Source: Bacteroidota bacterium (lineage in GTDB: Bacteria; Bacteroidota; Bacteroidia; Bacteroidales; VadinHA17). From it: DNA of 64,000 bases. This document shows positions 17,242 to 26,676 of this stretch, piece by piece. Positions within the stretch are counted from its first letter, which is position 1, and each line of letters begins with the position of its first letter. Position numbers and translations under genes: made by a program. The notes under the pieces were generated by a model. The model was not told the origin of the DNA and made no database searches. It saw only the letters and a program-made list of their open reading frames with translations. The stretch is from contig JAKPOU010000063.1 in NCBI GenBank assembly GCA_029547705.1, positions 62,001 through 126,000 of the forward strand, written 5' to 3'.

Positions 17242-18534
17242 ATGCCGATTAAAATTTTAGCTGCGGGAGATATTCATCTCGGGCTTATAGTCACGGGACT
17301 TTCTGCCGGTGTGGGGGAATTTTCCGCAAGGGACATCTGGAAACGTATGGTTGACTGGGCCGTGTTGAACAATGTGGATATTGTTGCACTGAGCGGTGAT
17401 ATCGTGGACAGGGACAATCGTTTCTTTGAGGCGGTGGGACCCCTGCAGGCGGGATTCAGAAAGCTCGGGGAAAACAATATCAGGGTTTTTATTGTTTCCG
17501 GGAACCACGACTTTGATGTGCTTCCGCAAATCATCAGATCCGGCAGCCATGACAATGTAAAACTGCTTGGCGCGGGCGGGACGTGGGAGCTGGAAAGGTA
17601 TGTTAAGGGAAGTGAAACGCTGCAGTTCGCGGGATGGTCCTTTCCGGTACAGCATGTAAGGAACAGTCCGCTGAAAAATTTTGATATCACTGGTATTGAT
17701 CCGGATCTGCCCTGCATAGGACTTTTGCATGCGGATTACGGAGCCGTAGACAGTCCCTACAATCCCGTGAGCCTTCCGGATTTTGTCCGTCCGGGTATAG
17801 ATGCCTGGATTCTAGGTCATATTCACAAACCGCAGGAACTGAATCTTTCCGGTCCCTATATATTTTATCCTGGATCGCCGCTTGCATTGAGTTCAAAGGA
17901 AACAGGGGCACATGGACCTGTGGTTATCACAGTAAACAATAACACGGCAGGAAGGGCGGAAAGGGCTTTCCCGTCTCCCGTCCGCTTCGAAAACATCAGC
18001 ATTGACATCAGCGGTTCCGGAACTGAGGAAGCACTTCGTGATACCCTTGTAAACGGACTGCTGGACAGGACTCTTTCATTGGGGGACGAGCTTCAGGATG
18101 TGAGCTGTATAAGCTATGGGGTCATGCTTACCGGCACTCATGCCAATCCGGCACTGGTGGAATCATGGGCATCAGGTATGAGGGATGATTTCTCCCATGA
18201 AACTGCTGATGGTACGAAGATAGTTGTCCACGACACGGATTTCAACATACAGCCTGAGGTGAGTAACCTCAGGGAGCTTGCCAGGCAAAATTCACCGGCA
18301 GGAATGCTGGCACGAACCATTGTTGCCATTGAAGACGGAGAGGAAACGGAGTTTCTCAAAAACCTTCTTGCCGAATGGAAAACAAACCACAGGGAAATGA
18401 ACAGGAAGGAGATCTATCTCAGTCTGCAGAAATCCGCATTGACGGATGATGATGCTGAAAAAAAGGGGAAGCAGTTCATCCTGGCCGAGTCTAAAAGGCT
18501 TCTGGGAAACCTGTTGCAGCAAAAATCAGAATAA
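17242..18534 (+). CDS. SbcD/Mre11-like (YhaO-type) DNA repair metallophosphoesterase
   Basis: A 430-residue calcineurin-like phosphoesterase. All metal-binding motifs are present: GDIHLG, SGDIVDRDN, SGNHD, LLHADYG and LGHIHKPQ. These coordinate two Mn ions for dsDNA exonuclease and ssDNA endonuclease activity in SbcD/Mre11 relatives. The C-terminal 180 residues are helical and should contact the partner ATPase. The next gene begins one base after this stop and encodes an SMC/SbcC-like ATPase, so the pair should form a nuclease-ATPase complex that processes DNA ends or hairpins. It resembles Bacillus YhaO rather than classic SbcD in layout (inference). Confidence 0.85.
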   Translation: MPIKILAAGDIHLGLIVTGLSAGVGEFSARDIWKRMVDWAVLNNVDIVALSGDIVDRDNRFFEAVGPLQAGFRKLGENNIRVFIVSGNHDFDVLPQIIRSGSHDNVKLLGAGGTWELERYVKGSETLQFAGWSFPVQHVRNSPLKNFDITGIDPDLPCIGLLHADYGAVDSPYNPVSLPDFVRPGIDAWILGHIHKPQELNLSGPYIFYPGSPLALSSKETGAHGPVVITVNNNTAGRAERAFPSPVRFENISIDISGSGTEEALRDTLVNGLLDRTLSLGDELQDVSCISYGVMLTGTHANPALVESWASGMRDDFSHETADGTKIVVHDTDFNIQPEVSNLRELARQNSPAGMLARTIVAIEDGEETEFLKNLLAEWKTNHREMNRKEIYLSLQKSALTDDDAEKKGKQFILAESKRLLGNLLQQKSE

Positions 18535-18535
18535 C

Positions 18536-21500
18536 ATGGCGAAACTTGAACTCAGATCAATCAGAATACGGAAAGCTCCCGGCTTCAGGGACGGTCTGCA
18601 TGCCCCGGGCCTGGATAAGCTGGCGGGAGATATAAATATTATCACCGGTCCGAACGGTACGGGGAAAACAACCATTGCACGTCTTATTCACCAGCTGATC
18701 TGGCCTGAAAGAACTGTTTCGGCAGATGTTTACGGTTCCTATATGATCAATGAGGAACCCTGGACAGTCCATATTGATCCTACAGCCCGGATAGTGCAGA
18801 AAGACGGAACAGACAGCACTCCTTCAGGGATCCCGCCAAAGGAACTTCAGAAAGTGTATATGCTTGCCCTTCATGAACTGGTTGGCCAGGATGATAAGGA
18901 TCTGGCCGGGAGGATACTCCGGGAGTCAATAGGGGGGTATGACCTTGACAGGGCTTCCGCAGATCTTAAATATTCCGGCGAAACAAGAAATAAAAGAAGC
19001 AGGGAGTTCACGGATTTTAATGATGCATCGCGGCTGGTTGCCGGCTTAAGCAGGGCTCACAGTGAACTGAAGGAAGATGAGGAAAATCTGTCGCAGCTTG
19101 AGGAAAGGAAACTTGAGGCAGAGAGAGCCGGTGAGCTCAGGGACCTGTATGACAAGGTGATTCAGTTACGTCAGGCGGAACAGGAGGCAGCAGCTCTTAA
19201 AATCAGTATGGATGCCTTCCCTGCCGTGCTGAATAATGCTGCCGGAGATGAACAGGAAAGGATTGAAGAGCTGGAGAGGGAATCTGAAAGGGAGAATTCC
19301 GTTGTTGAGGCTGCCACAAAAATCATAGCCGAGGAGGAAGAAAAAATCCGGGAGCTGGCACTGCCGGCAGAGGGTATTGATGATCAGCTGCTGTTTGACC
19401 TTGACAGCAGGATCCGGGAAATATATGAAACCGGGAAGTCGATCGGGGAGCTGGAAAACGAGATAATAAAACTGGAAACCGAGGAGATTCAGGCAAGGGA
19501 AAGTATCAGTAACATACGGAGAACGGAGGAATGGAAGGGTTTGAAACTTGAAGGGGCACAAGAGCTTGATGTGTTTTTCCACAAGTCTCTTGCCCTGATG
19601 CAAAAAGAGATAAGCATAAGAACAGAACTTGAAAGACTTGAATGGGAAGAAGCGGCAATAGGAGAAAATGCCGGAACTGCCGATACTGCCCCTGCCACCG
19701 CAATTACAACTGACCCTGAGCTTACAGCTGATGCGGATAAACTCGTAAAGGGTATTGATAGTCTCGGGAAATGGCTCAAGGAAGCCAGACCGTTCAGGGG
19801 TGTTCAGCAATGGTTGTTCATTGTTCTGTCACTGGCAGGAATCCTGACAGCTGCAGCAATATTTTTTTCAGGCATATACGGTTTTGCCGGTGCAACCCTG
19901 ATCCCGGGTATCCTCCTGATCCTGGGTATCCTGATATATGGCCTGCTCAGAAACAGCAGCAGGAATATTGCAGGAAATCTGAAGGTCAGGGAGGATGACT
20001 ACGCCAGAACCGGTCTGAAACAGCCTGTTGAGTGGGAGACGGGTACGGTTACTGCTCTGCTTGATGAGCTGATAGGGGAACTGAATAAGGTGACAGGCGC
20101 AGCAGAGGTGAGAAGGACGAGACAGAACAGAATTAAGGACTTGAGGACCGGACTTGACAGGCTGAATGTTCAGATCAGGGAAATGAACAATACCAGGGAG
20201 ATGCTTCTGGGAAAACTCCGGGCAATGCCTGACTTTCCGGAAAGCGCGGAAGATGCAATATCACCGCTTTACCTTTTCCTTACGGGTTTAAATAGATGGC
20301 AGTCTGCTTACACCAGCCTCCTTTCCCTCAAAGAGTCTCTTGCCGGTTTACAGAAGAGGAGAAATGAAGAAATTGAAAAATGCAATGCTGTTTTCAGAAA
20401 GCTTGGTATAAACATAGTGGTTCCGGATGATTCCGCTAAATCCGGTGCAGCTGTAACAGATTCAGGCGGGTCAGGTGGATCAGACAGACCAGATGAACCA
20501 GTAGGACCAGGCGGATCAGACGGACCGGGCGGACCAGACGAACCGGGCGGACCAGACGAACTAGGCAGATCAGACGGACCAGGCGGGCCAGACGAACCAG
20601 GTGGACCAGGCAGACCGGGTGAGCTGTTGGCAGACAGTGGCTTGTTTGCCAGATCTATAACAGATCCTGACAGTTCTGACAGGATCCGGACAGATAGCAG
20701 CCGGACTGACGGAGATCTGACAGATAACAGCCGGCCTGATGGAGGTTTGACTGATAACAGCACGACTGACGGCGATTTAACAAAAACTGAAAGGAACGAT
20801 TCCGGTTACGAAGAATTACGGATAAATCTTTCCGATTATTCCCGGAAAGCCAGAGCCCTGTTCCAGACTCTTTCAGCAGCAGAAAACAAAAGGCGGGAGG
20901 CTGTAAGGGAAATCGCCGGTCAGAGAAGACAGATTGAAAACAGCAAGGCAAGAATCATCGATACTGAGAGAAAAATCAGGGCATTGTATGATAAACTGGA
21001 AACACAACCGGGAAACTTTGCTGAAGTCATAAGGATAATGGAAGACTATCCGCTTTTCAGGGATGTAAAGAAGGATTATGATGCTGCTTCCGTGAAACTC
21101 AGCATAAAGGAAAATGAGTTGAAGGGGCATTCCCTATACCCGGAACATGAGGCAGTATTAAACGAAATAAGCCTTTTTGAGGCTCAGACCAGGGCTGAAG
21201 AGCTGGAGAAGACAGCAGCCGGATGGAGGGAACTTAACGAGGCCATTATCAGTACTAAAACCCTGATTGAAGAGAAAAAGAGAGGTGCCGAGCTTGAAGC
21301 TGCCCTGGCGGCGAAGAAGAATGCTGAAGATGAACTTGAGAAGCTTTACACTTCGAATCTTTCCTCCATGACAGGCTTCCTGATTGCCGGACATCTGAGA
21401 AAGGAAACGGCAAACCTGAGCAGGCCGGAGGTGCTGAAACGGGCTGACAGGATATTCAGTCTGATAACAAAAGGGCGCTACAATCTCAGGGTCATAGATG

Positions 21501-22522
21501 AGGAGGGCCCCGTATTCCGGGCCATTGACAATGTGATGGATCTCGGACTGACACTGGATCAGCTTTCAACCGGTACAAGGGTGCAGCTTCTGCTTGCGAC
21601 AAGACTCGCTTTTGTGGAAACAGCCGAGAACGATGTCAGACTTCCGGTTCTGGCAGATGAACTCCTTGCAAACAGCGACGATGAAAGGGCGGATGCCATT
21701 ATTGAGGCTCTGTGTGGTATCAGCAGTGAAGGCAGACAGGTGTTTTATTTCACCGCACAGCCCGATGAAGTGGAAAGATGGCTGTCATATCTCCGCAGGC
21801 GCAATGATATCAGCCATAAAATCATTCAGCTCGGAGGTAGCGGTGAAGGAGAGGGCAGCTACGATGTTCACAAACCGGAAATTGAGAGCATCAGCTTTGT
21901 TCAGAAAATTCCTGAACCGGGGAATATGGAAATGAATGAATACCGGAAAGTGCTCGGGATAAGACCATATGACCTTATCCGGGATGATACGGCGGGCCTG
22001 TCCCTGTCCTTTCTGACCGGAGATGTGAAATTGCTTTATGACTGTCTATCCGGGGGTGTCGCGACATGGGGCCAGCTTCATGCGTTTCATGAGGCGGGCG
22101 GAAAGATCGGCGGAACAGATGAGAAACTGATAGCGGAAATGCAAAAAAAGACAGATCTGCTGGAATACTTCCAGGAGCTTTACCGGCAGGGCAGGCCGCG
22201 GCCGGTAGGTATTGATGTAATCATTGAATCGGGAACGGTTTCAGACAGGTTCCTGGATGAAGTGAAGGGAAAGCTGGATAAGGCAGAAGGCAATCCCCTG
22301 AAACTGATTGCGGCGCTGGATACCATCCGGAATTTCAGGGCAGACAAAAAGGAACAGTTAAGGGATTATCTGACAGACAGGGGTTATATAGATGAATCAC
22401 CTGCTCTTGAAGAGGATGAAATAAGACTCCGGCTGCAGGCCAGGACAGCAGAGCTTGGAATCATTCCGGCAGAAGCAGAGAAATTTATCAATGGTCTGAT
22501 AGAATTTTCCGGATCAGATTAA
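18536..22522 (+). CDS. SbcC/Rad50-like (YhaN-type) ATPase with TM hairpin, repeat insertion and C-terminal extension
   Basis: An ABC-class ATPase of 1328 residues. Walker A GPNGTGKTT is at 38-46, signature LSTGTRVQLLLATRLAF near 1010, and Walker B LPVLADELLANSDDER near 1036. Long coiled coils lie between. Residues about 424-476 form two hydrophobic helices (FIVLSLAGILTAAAIFF; LIPGILLILGILIYGLL), as in YhaN, implying membrane attachment. Residues about 642-696 are a hexapeptide Gly/Pro/Asp array and about 718-748 a decapeptide array, both from DNA minisatellites. After the ATPase head (about 1085) are 245 residues with no domain I recognise. Start ATG 18536 is chosen because it abuts the upstream stop; an earlier in-frame ATG at 18446 lies inside the upstream gene. 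Confidence 0.85.
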   Translation: MAKLELRSIRIRKAPGFRDGLHAPGLDKLAGDINIITGPNGTGKTTIARLIHQLIWPERTVSADVYGSYMINEEPWTVHIDPTARIVQKDGTDSTPSGIPPKELQKVYMLALHELVGQDDKDLAGRILRESIGGYDLDRASADLKYSGETRNKRSREFTDFNDASRLVAGLSRAHSELKEDEENLSQLEERKLEAERAGELRDLYDKVIQLRQAEQEAAALKISMDAFPAVLNNAAGDEQERIEELERESERENSVVEAATKIIAEEEEKIRELALPAEGIDDQLLFDLDSRIREIYETGKSIGELENEIIKLETEEIQARESISNIRRTEEWKGLKLEGAQELDVFFHKSLALMQKEISIRTELERLEWEEAAIGENAGTADTAPATAITTDPELTADADKLVKGIDSLGKWLKEARPFRGVQQWLFIVLSLAGILTAAAIFFSGIYGFAGATLIPGILLILGILIYGLLRNSSRNIAGNLKVREDDYARTGLKQPVEWETGTVTALLDELIGELNKVTGAAEVRRTRQNRIKDLRTGLDRLNVQIREMNNTREMLLGKLRAMPDFPESAEDAISPLYLFLTGLNRWQSAYTSLLSLKESLAGLQKRRNEEIEKCNAVFRKLGINIVVPDDSAKSGAAVTDSGGSGGSDRPDEPVGPGGSDGPGGPDEPGGPDELGRSDGPGGPDEPGGPGRPGELLADSGLFARSITDPDSSDRIRTDSSRTDGDLTDNSRPDGGLTDNSTTDGDLTKTERNDSGYEELRINLSDYSRKARALFQTLSAAENKRREAVREIAGQRRQIENSKARIIDTERKIRALYDKLETQPGNFAEVIRIMEDYPLFRDVKKDYDAASVKLSIKENELKGHSLYPEHEAVLNEISLFEAQTRAEELEKTAAGWRELNEAIISTKTLIEEKKRGAELEAALAAKKNAEDELEKLYTSNLSSMTGFLIAGHLRKETANLSRPEVLKRADRIFSLITKGRYNLRVIDEEGPVFRAIDNVMDLGLTLDQLSTGTRVQLLLATRLAFVETAENDVRLPVLADELLANSDDERADAIIEALCGISSEGRQVFYFTAQPDEVERWLSYLRRRNDISHKIIQLGGSGEGEGSYDVHKPEIESISFVQKIPEPGNMEMNEYRKVLGIRPYDLIRDDTAGLSLSFLTGDVKLLYDCLSGGVATWGQLHAFHEAGGKIGGTDEKLIAEMQKKTDLLEYFQELYRQGRPRPVGIDVIIESGTVSDRFLDEVKGKLDKAEGNPLKLIAALDTIRNFRADKKEQLRDYLTDRGYIDESPALEEDEIRLRLQARTAELGIIPAEAEKFINGLIEFSGSD
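20461..20625 (+). repeat. 18-bp minisatellite inside the SbcC-like gene
   Basis: Imperfect units of 18 bases encode hexapeptides such as GGPDEP and GGSDGP. The frame stays open throughout, giving a Gly/Pro/Asp linker in the coiled-coil region. Confidence 0.8.
20691..20780 (+). repeat. 30-bp tandem repeat inside the SbcC-like gene
   Basis: Three units start at 20691, 20721 and 20751 and encode decapeptides of the type SRTDGDLTDN. It directly follows the 18-bp array after a 65-base unique stretch. Confidence 0.8.
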
Positions 22523-22652
22523 CCCTGTCTCCCGTAAACGACCGGCCACCCTAAAAAGAACAGGAGAAGGTTTCAGACTGATTGAAACGACAGTCTCATA
22601 TGCATATGGATGAAAAGGAAAGACCGGGCTTTACAGGGAATGACTTCTGATA

Positions 22653-23180
22653 CTAATTGATAATCCTTTTAGTGAGAGGATCCTTTATTATGAGATGATA
22701 TTTACTGTTGAGAGGAATTCTGTGCGGGATAACAAATGATTTTTCATACGGCAGGGGCTGAGTCCTGCTTTTACCGTAGAATTTCGGCGCACCGGGATAA
22801 ATCTCCGAACCCGGTTGCGGCAGGGAAGGGGGAAATATCTCTGAACCCTGAGGTGGCCGGGAATGCGGAAATTTATCTGAATCCTGCGGTGGCCTTGAAT
22901 GCGGAAATTTCTCTGAACCCTGCGGTGGCCGCAGATCGGGAAATGTTTCAGATCCCCCCGGCGGCCGGAAATCCGGACACTGGTGCCTGAAAATAAAAGG
23001 ATTTTCGTCTTTCTTTCCGGGCCGTTTTTGAATGAGTGTGTCACTTAAATCAGGGGACAGGGATATTGTTGAATCATTTACGGCAGGCCGTAGTCTGCCG
23101 GTTTCTTTTCCCCCTGACTGGGCCGGCAGCGACAGGGGAATAAATAATAACAGTGCCGGAAGAATATACAGTGTTTTCAT
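22653..23180 (-). CDS. Small secreted proline-rich repeat protein, unknown function
   Basis: A 175-residue protein. Residues 1-20 are a clear signal peptide (MKTLYILPALLLFIPLSLPA). Residues about 66-125 are about five tandem 12-residue units of the type SRPPQGSEKFPH, encoded by a 36-bp DNA repeat (about 22805-22984). The end (HRIPLNSKYHLIIKDPLTKRI) is not repetitive. Pro/Ser/Lys-rich repeats suggest an extended, disordered cell-surface or periplasmic segment. It is convergent with the SbcC-like gene and is not linked to a known operon. No homologous family is recognised. Confidence 0.55.
   Translation of the reverse strand: MKTLYILPALLLFIPLSLPAQSGGKETGRLRPAVNDSTISLSPDLSDTLIQKRPGKKDENPFIFRHQCPDFRPPGGSETFPDLRPPQGSEKFPHSRPPQDSDKFPHSRPPQGSEIFPPSLPQPGSEIYPGAPKFYGKSRTQPLPYEKSFVIPHRIPLNSKYHLIIKDPLTKRIIN
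22805..22984. repeat. 36-bp tandem repeat in the proline-rich gene
   Basis: Units begin near 22805, 22841, 22877, 22913 and 22949 with period 36. They keep the reading frame of the minus-strand gene. Confidence 0.8.
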
Positions 23181-23613
23181 GCCGGGCGGTTTTTGATACG
23201 GAAGATCTTTTAAGTTACTACAAAAATCATTCCGGATCAGTTACTTATAAACGGAAAATCCGGAAGGAAAAAACAGCATCCGGGAATTGAAAAAAATTAA
23301 CAAAAACCCCTCATTTTTATGAATAAAAATTTGATTTCGTATTTTATTTGGTGTAAATTTATAAAGGAATTGTAGAATTTTTCAATAGAATTTCCAACCA
23401 GCCAGCCCGTTAATTCAGTGCAAATTCCAAATCAGGTTAGGAGTAGTTACACAAAGTTCAGGGCTGGCTTCTTAAATTATGTTAATATAGTGCACTGAGG
23501 CGGTAACCATGCATTCCCGGACAGTTTCGCATTTGAAAAAAATGCTATAATTGCAAAAATTTTAAAAAAACTGAAAATATCCTGTTTTAAATATATATAC
23601 ACTTTTATTGTCC
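23181..23613. other. AT-rich intergenic region with a 9-bp inverted repeat
   Basis: No gene is seen in these 433 bases. AGCCAGCCC (23400-23408) and GGGCTGGCT (23461-23469) are exact complements 52 bases apart and could fold into a stem or hold a small RNA. No TAnnTTTG element at a sensible distance from the next gene was found. Confidence 0.4.
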
Positions 23614-26151
23614 ATGATTGAAAAATTCTGTTCCCTTGTCGCTATATCTCTCTTTTCATTTAATTGCTTTTCACAGGACACAAAATCCTTTGAGGCTGTC
23701 TTCACAGATACCCAGCTCACCATCGATGGCTTCCTGGATGAAGCGGAATGGCAGCTGGCTCCTGTAGTCAGCGATTTTATCCAGTTTGAGCCGGAGGAGG
23801 GTAAACCCTCAGACCGCAGGACAGAGGTGAGGGTATTATTCGGGAAGAATGATCTGTACATCGGGGCCAGAATGTATGATGATCCGGAAAACATAGAACA
23901 GAATCTCGGACGCAGGGATGAATACAACAGGGCCGACTGGTTCATGGTCTCAATAGATTCCTACTATAATCAGAAAACCGCATACACCTTTGCCGTGAAT
24001 GCCGCCGGTGTTCAGTTTGACGGACAGCAGGATGACAACAAGAAACTGGTATCATTCAATATGAACCCCATGCTTCCGATGGGCCTGGATCCTTCGTGGG
24101 ATGCAATATGGTTTTCGGAAGTGAAACCCGGAGATGACGGGTGGACGGCCGAAATGAGAATCCCGTACAGCATGCTCCGCTATTCAAGAAGCCAGATGCA
24201 GAACTGGGGCATTCATTTCACCAGGCGGATACCGAAAAACGGTGAAGTGTCGGAATGGCCGTATATTCCCAGAAATGTCAGGATGAATCTCGTTTCGGGC
24301 TATGGGACAATAACCGGAATCAGGGATCTTGACCCCAGGCGCAGTATCCAGGTGAGGCCCTATGTCCTGACCGGTCTGGATGTTTTTGAAGACAAAAACA
24401 ATCCCGGCCATTCTGCCTCCAGGTGGAAGTATGGTGCGGGAGCCGACCTGAAGGTCGGACTGGGACCCAATGTAATGCTCGATGCCACCATAAAACCTGA
24501 TTTCGGACAGGTTGAGGCCGACCCTGCAGTTCTTAACCTGACTGCCTTCGAGACATTCTTTACGGAAAAAAGACCCTTTTTCCTGGAGGGTGCCGATATA
24601 TTCAAATTCGGCATCGGAAGCAGCAGGCTGTTCTATTCACGCAGGCTGGGTGCAAGTGAACCTATAATTGCCGCAGCCAAACTTTCGGGCCATTCAAAAA
24701 AGGGACTGTCGTTCGGCCTGCTTGGAACAACCACGGGTGAAGATTTTAATCCTACCAATAACTACGGGGTTTTCAGGGCAAACCAGACTATCGGACAATA
24801 TTCCTCAGCAGGCGGAATAGTAACATATTACTACAGCCCTGCAGAAAAGGGAAGGGGCTGGCAGAGCATAACCGGGGGAGTCGACTGGGACATGAGGTTC
24901 AACCGGAACAAGTACGGACTGGAAGGTGTATTTGCATTTTCCGACAGAAACTCCCTTGAGCCGGGAAGAAAAAATGAGGATGGTTTCATGAGCGCCCTGA
25001 TTTTAAGGAAAAGGCAGGGTGTTATTGACGGACATCTGACGCTGCTCATGTTTTCTGACAAGTACAATCCGAACGACGTGGGCTGGATCAGCTATGAACA
25101 GAACTGGTACCAGCTGTGGTCAAACCTGAGCTATAAGATCAATCAGGGCAAACCTTTCGGCAATTTCCAGAGGGCAATGGTGAACATGCACTATTCAAGG
25201 CGCCTGTCCTTTATCGAATGGTATGATATGGGTGCAAGCGCCAATCTCAGTACCAATTTTGTAACAAAAAATTTCAGATCATTTACAGTTGGCGGAAATT
25301 TCACTGACCTGCTGGGAGGATATGACCTGTGGGAAACACGGGGGCTCGGTATATGGGCCAAACCGGCGGGAATAGGGTTTTCAGGCGATTTCAGCACGGA
25401 TGACAGGAAGAACTGGAAAATCATGCCCTCGGTATCGGCAAAAGGGGATAATCTCAGAGGCAGGGAATATTCCGCAGGCCTGCAGAGTGTGTTTAATACA
25501 GGAACCAGACTGTCATTTCAGGCTAACATCAGGGGTAACTGGGAAGTAAACAAAACGGCATGGGCGTCAAATGAATCCTTTCTGTCAGAAAATTCAGCAT
25601 GGAAAATAGGAAACAAGTCGCTCTCGCCGGATAATCTTGAATACAGTGATTTTGCAGAATTCGACGATAAGGGGCAGCTTGATGAAATCCTCGACGGTGT
25701 GGACCAGTTCAAACCGGATTACTATTACCTGCCGGTCTTCGGACAGCGCGACACAAGGTCACTCGATCTTGTACTGCGGGGATCACTTACGTTTACAAAC
25801 AAGTTCTCGCTCCAGCTCTATACACAGTTTTTCGTTGCCAAGGGAATTTATGATAATTTCAGCTTGCTGACAGATCCGGATCATATGGCGGATTTCAGCG
25901 CATATCCGAAAAGAAGGGATTTCAATTATAAAAACCTTCAGTCAAACTTTGTTGCCAGATGGGAATACAGGCCCGGATCAACGATTTATTTCGTGTGGAG
26001 CCATTCGAGAAACAGGAGGGATGATATGAATCCGCTTGCTCCATGGGGCGAATCGGCTTATGAGCAATCCCTCGGAGGCCAGCTGTCAGATCTCTTCAGG
26101 ATATTTCCCGGGAACAGCTTCATGATAAAGCTCGATTACGCATTCTTCTGA
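23614..26151 (+). CDS. DUF5916-family outer-membrane protein with CBM9-like N-terminal domain
   Basis: An 845-residue secreted protein. A signal peptide covers residues 1-20 (MIEKFCSLVAISLFSFNCFS). Residues about 30-200 match the family-9 carbohydrate-binding-like sandwich (LTIDGFLDEAEWQLAPVV; DDLYIGARMYDDP-like strands; GWTAEMRIPYSML). The remainder is rich in alternating aromatic strands ending in FMIKLDYAFF, whose terminal Phe is typical of outer-membrane beta-barrels. DUF5916 proteins are widespread in Bacteroidota and often lie near peptidase or transport genes; their function is unknown. ATG 23614 is preferred over the in-frame TTG at 23608. It stands alone. Confidence 0.8.
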   Translation: MIEKFCSLVAISLFSFNCFSQDTKSFEAVFTDTQLTIDGFLDEAEWQLAPVVSDFIQFEPEEGKPSDRRTEVRVLFGKNDLYIGARMYDDPENIEQNLGRRDEYNRADWFMVSIDSYYNQKTAYTFAVNAAGVQFDGQQDDNKKLVSFNMNPMLPMGLDPSWDAIWFSEVKPGDDGWTAEMRIPYSMLRYSRSQMQNWGIHFTRRIPKNGEVSEWPYIPRNVRMNLVSGYGTITGIRDLDPRRSIQVRPYVLTGLDVFEDKNNPGHSASRWKYGAGADLKVGLGPNVMLDATIKPDFGQVEADPAVLNLTAFETFFTEKRPFFLEGADIFKFGIGSSRLFYSRRLGASEPIIAAAKLSGHSKKGLSFGLLGTTTGEDFNPTNNYGVFRANQTIGQYSSAGGIVTYYYSPAEKGRGWQSITGGVDWDMRFNRNKYGLEGVFAFSDRNSLEPGRKNEDGFMSALILRKRQGVIDGHLTLLMFSDKYNPNDVGWISYEQNWYQLWSNLSYKINQGKPFGNFQRAMVNMHYSRRLSFIEWYDMGASANLSTNFVTKNFRSFTVGGNFTDLLGGYDLWETRGLGIWAKPAGIGFSGDFSTDDRKNWKIMPSVSAKGDNLRGREYSAGLQSVFNTGTRLSFQANIRGNWEVNKTAWASNESFLSENSAWKIGNKSLSPDNLEYSDFAEFDDKGQLDEILDGVDQFKPDYYYLPVFGQRDTRSLDLVLRGSLTFTNKFSLQLYTQFFVAKGIYDNFSLLTDPDHMADFSAYPKRRDFNYKNLQSNFVARWEYRPGSTIYFVWSHSRNRRDDMNPLAPWGESAYEQSLGGQLSDLFRIFPGNSFMIKLDYAFF

Positions 26152-26176
26152 TAGTCCCCGGAACAGGACTTTCCGG

Positions 26177-26375
26177 CTAATCAATTTCAAAAGAGATGAT
26201 CAGTTTATCCTTCCTGCTTATTCCGTAAATTATCTTCCTGTTTTTTATTGTACGGTCAAAAGCAATCCCCTGCCCGTATGTGGGTGTTGAATCTTCCCGT
26301 CTCCCGGTAATCCTGGCCGGATAAGCCGGCGGATGTCAGCAGTAAAACAACGGGAATGAGTGAGAGTTTCTTCAT
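26177..26375 (-). pseudogene. Small secreted protein split by a frameshift
   Basis: From ATG at 26375 the minus strand reads MKKLSLIPVVLLLTSAG, a good signal peptide, and stops after 39 codons. A second minus-strand frame, shifted by one, continues without stop through TGRREDSTPTYGQGIAFDRT to SRKDKLIISFEID and TAG at 26177. The two parts together look like one gene of about 65 codons with a single frameshift in the stretch after the signal peptide. It may be a decayed gene or a sequencing error. No family is recognised. Confidence 0.4.
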
Positions 26376-26521
26376 GGGAACTTTAATTCAGAGGAAAAAT
26401 ACAAAAATAGCTGAATAAGGGGAAAATTTGACGATCAGGCTTTTTTACTTGACAAAAATCAGATTAACAGCAAGTTGATTTTTACAGGAATGCCTAACTT
26501 TATTCCCTGAAATAACTGATT

Positions 26522-26553
26522 GTTCCCGGTCTGTTTGGTTCGGGAACGATTTT
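26522..26553 (+). terminator. Possible terminator hairpin in the 26376-26676 gap
   Basis: GTTCCCG (26522-26528) pairs with CGGGAAC (26541-26547), followed by GATTTTT. The 12-base loop is long, so this is only moderately convincing. The rest of the gap shows no gene. Confidence 0.35.
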
Positions 26554-26676
26554 TGCAGGACTTTAATCTGAAACCGGCAGTCTGGTCTTATCCGGACTGT
26601 GATAACTTTAAAACCTGTCATGAATAACTGAATGCATAAAAGCTTCATAGCAGGTCATTGATGATTTATTTGCACA

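Noticed and set aside
18446..18535. 30-codon upstream extension of the SbcC-like ATPase
   Set aside because: It lies inside the SbcD-like gene; ATG 18536 abuts its stop and matches the expected N-terminus of the ATPase.
19166..19810. Long antisense frame (214 codons) opposite the SbcC-like gene
   Set aside because: Shadow of a biased coding strand; no family features.
22805..22984. Possible CRISPR-like array
   Set aside because: Units are contiguous 36-bp repeats with no unique spacers and they encode a protein repeat; the 33-bp array at 46811-46927 fails for the same reason.
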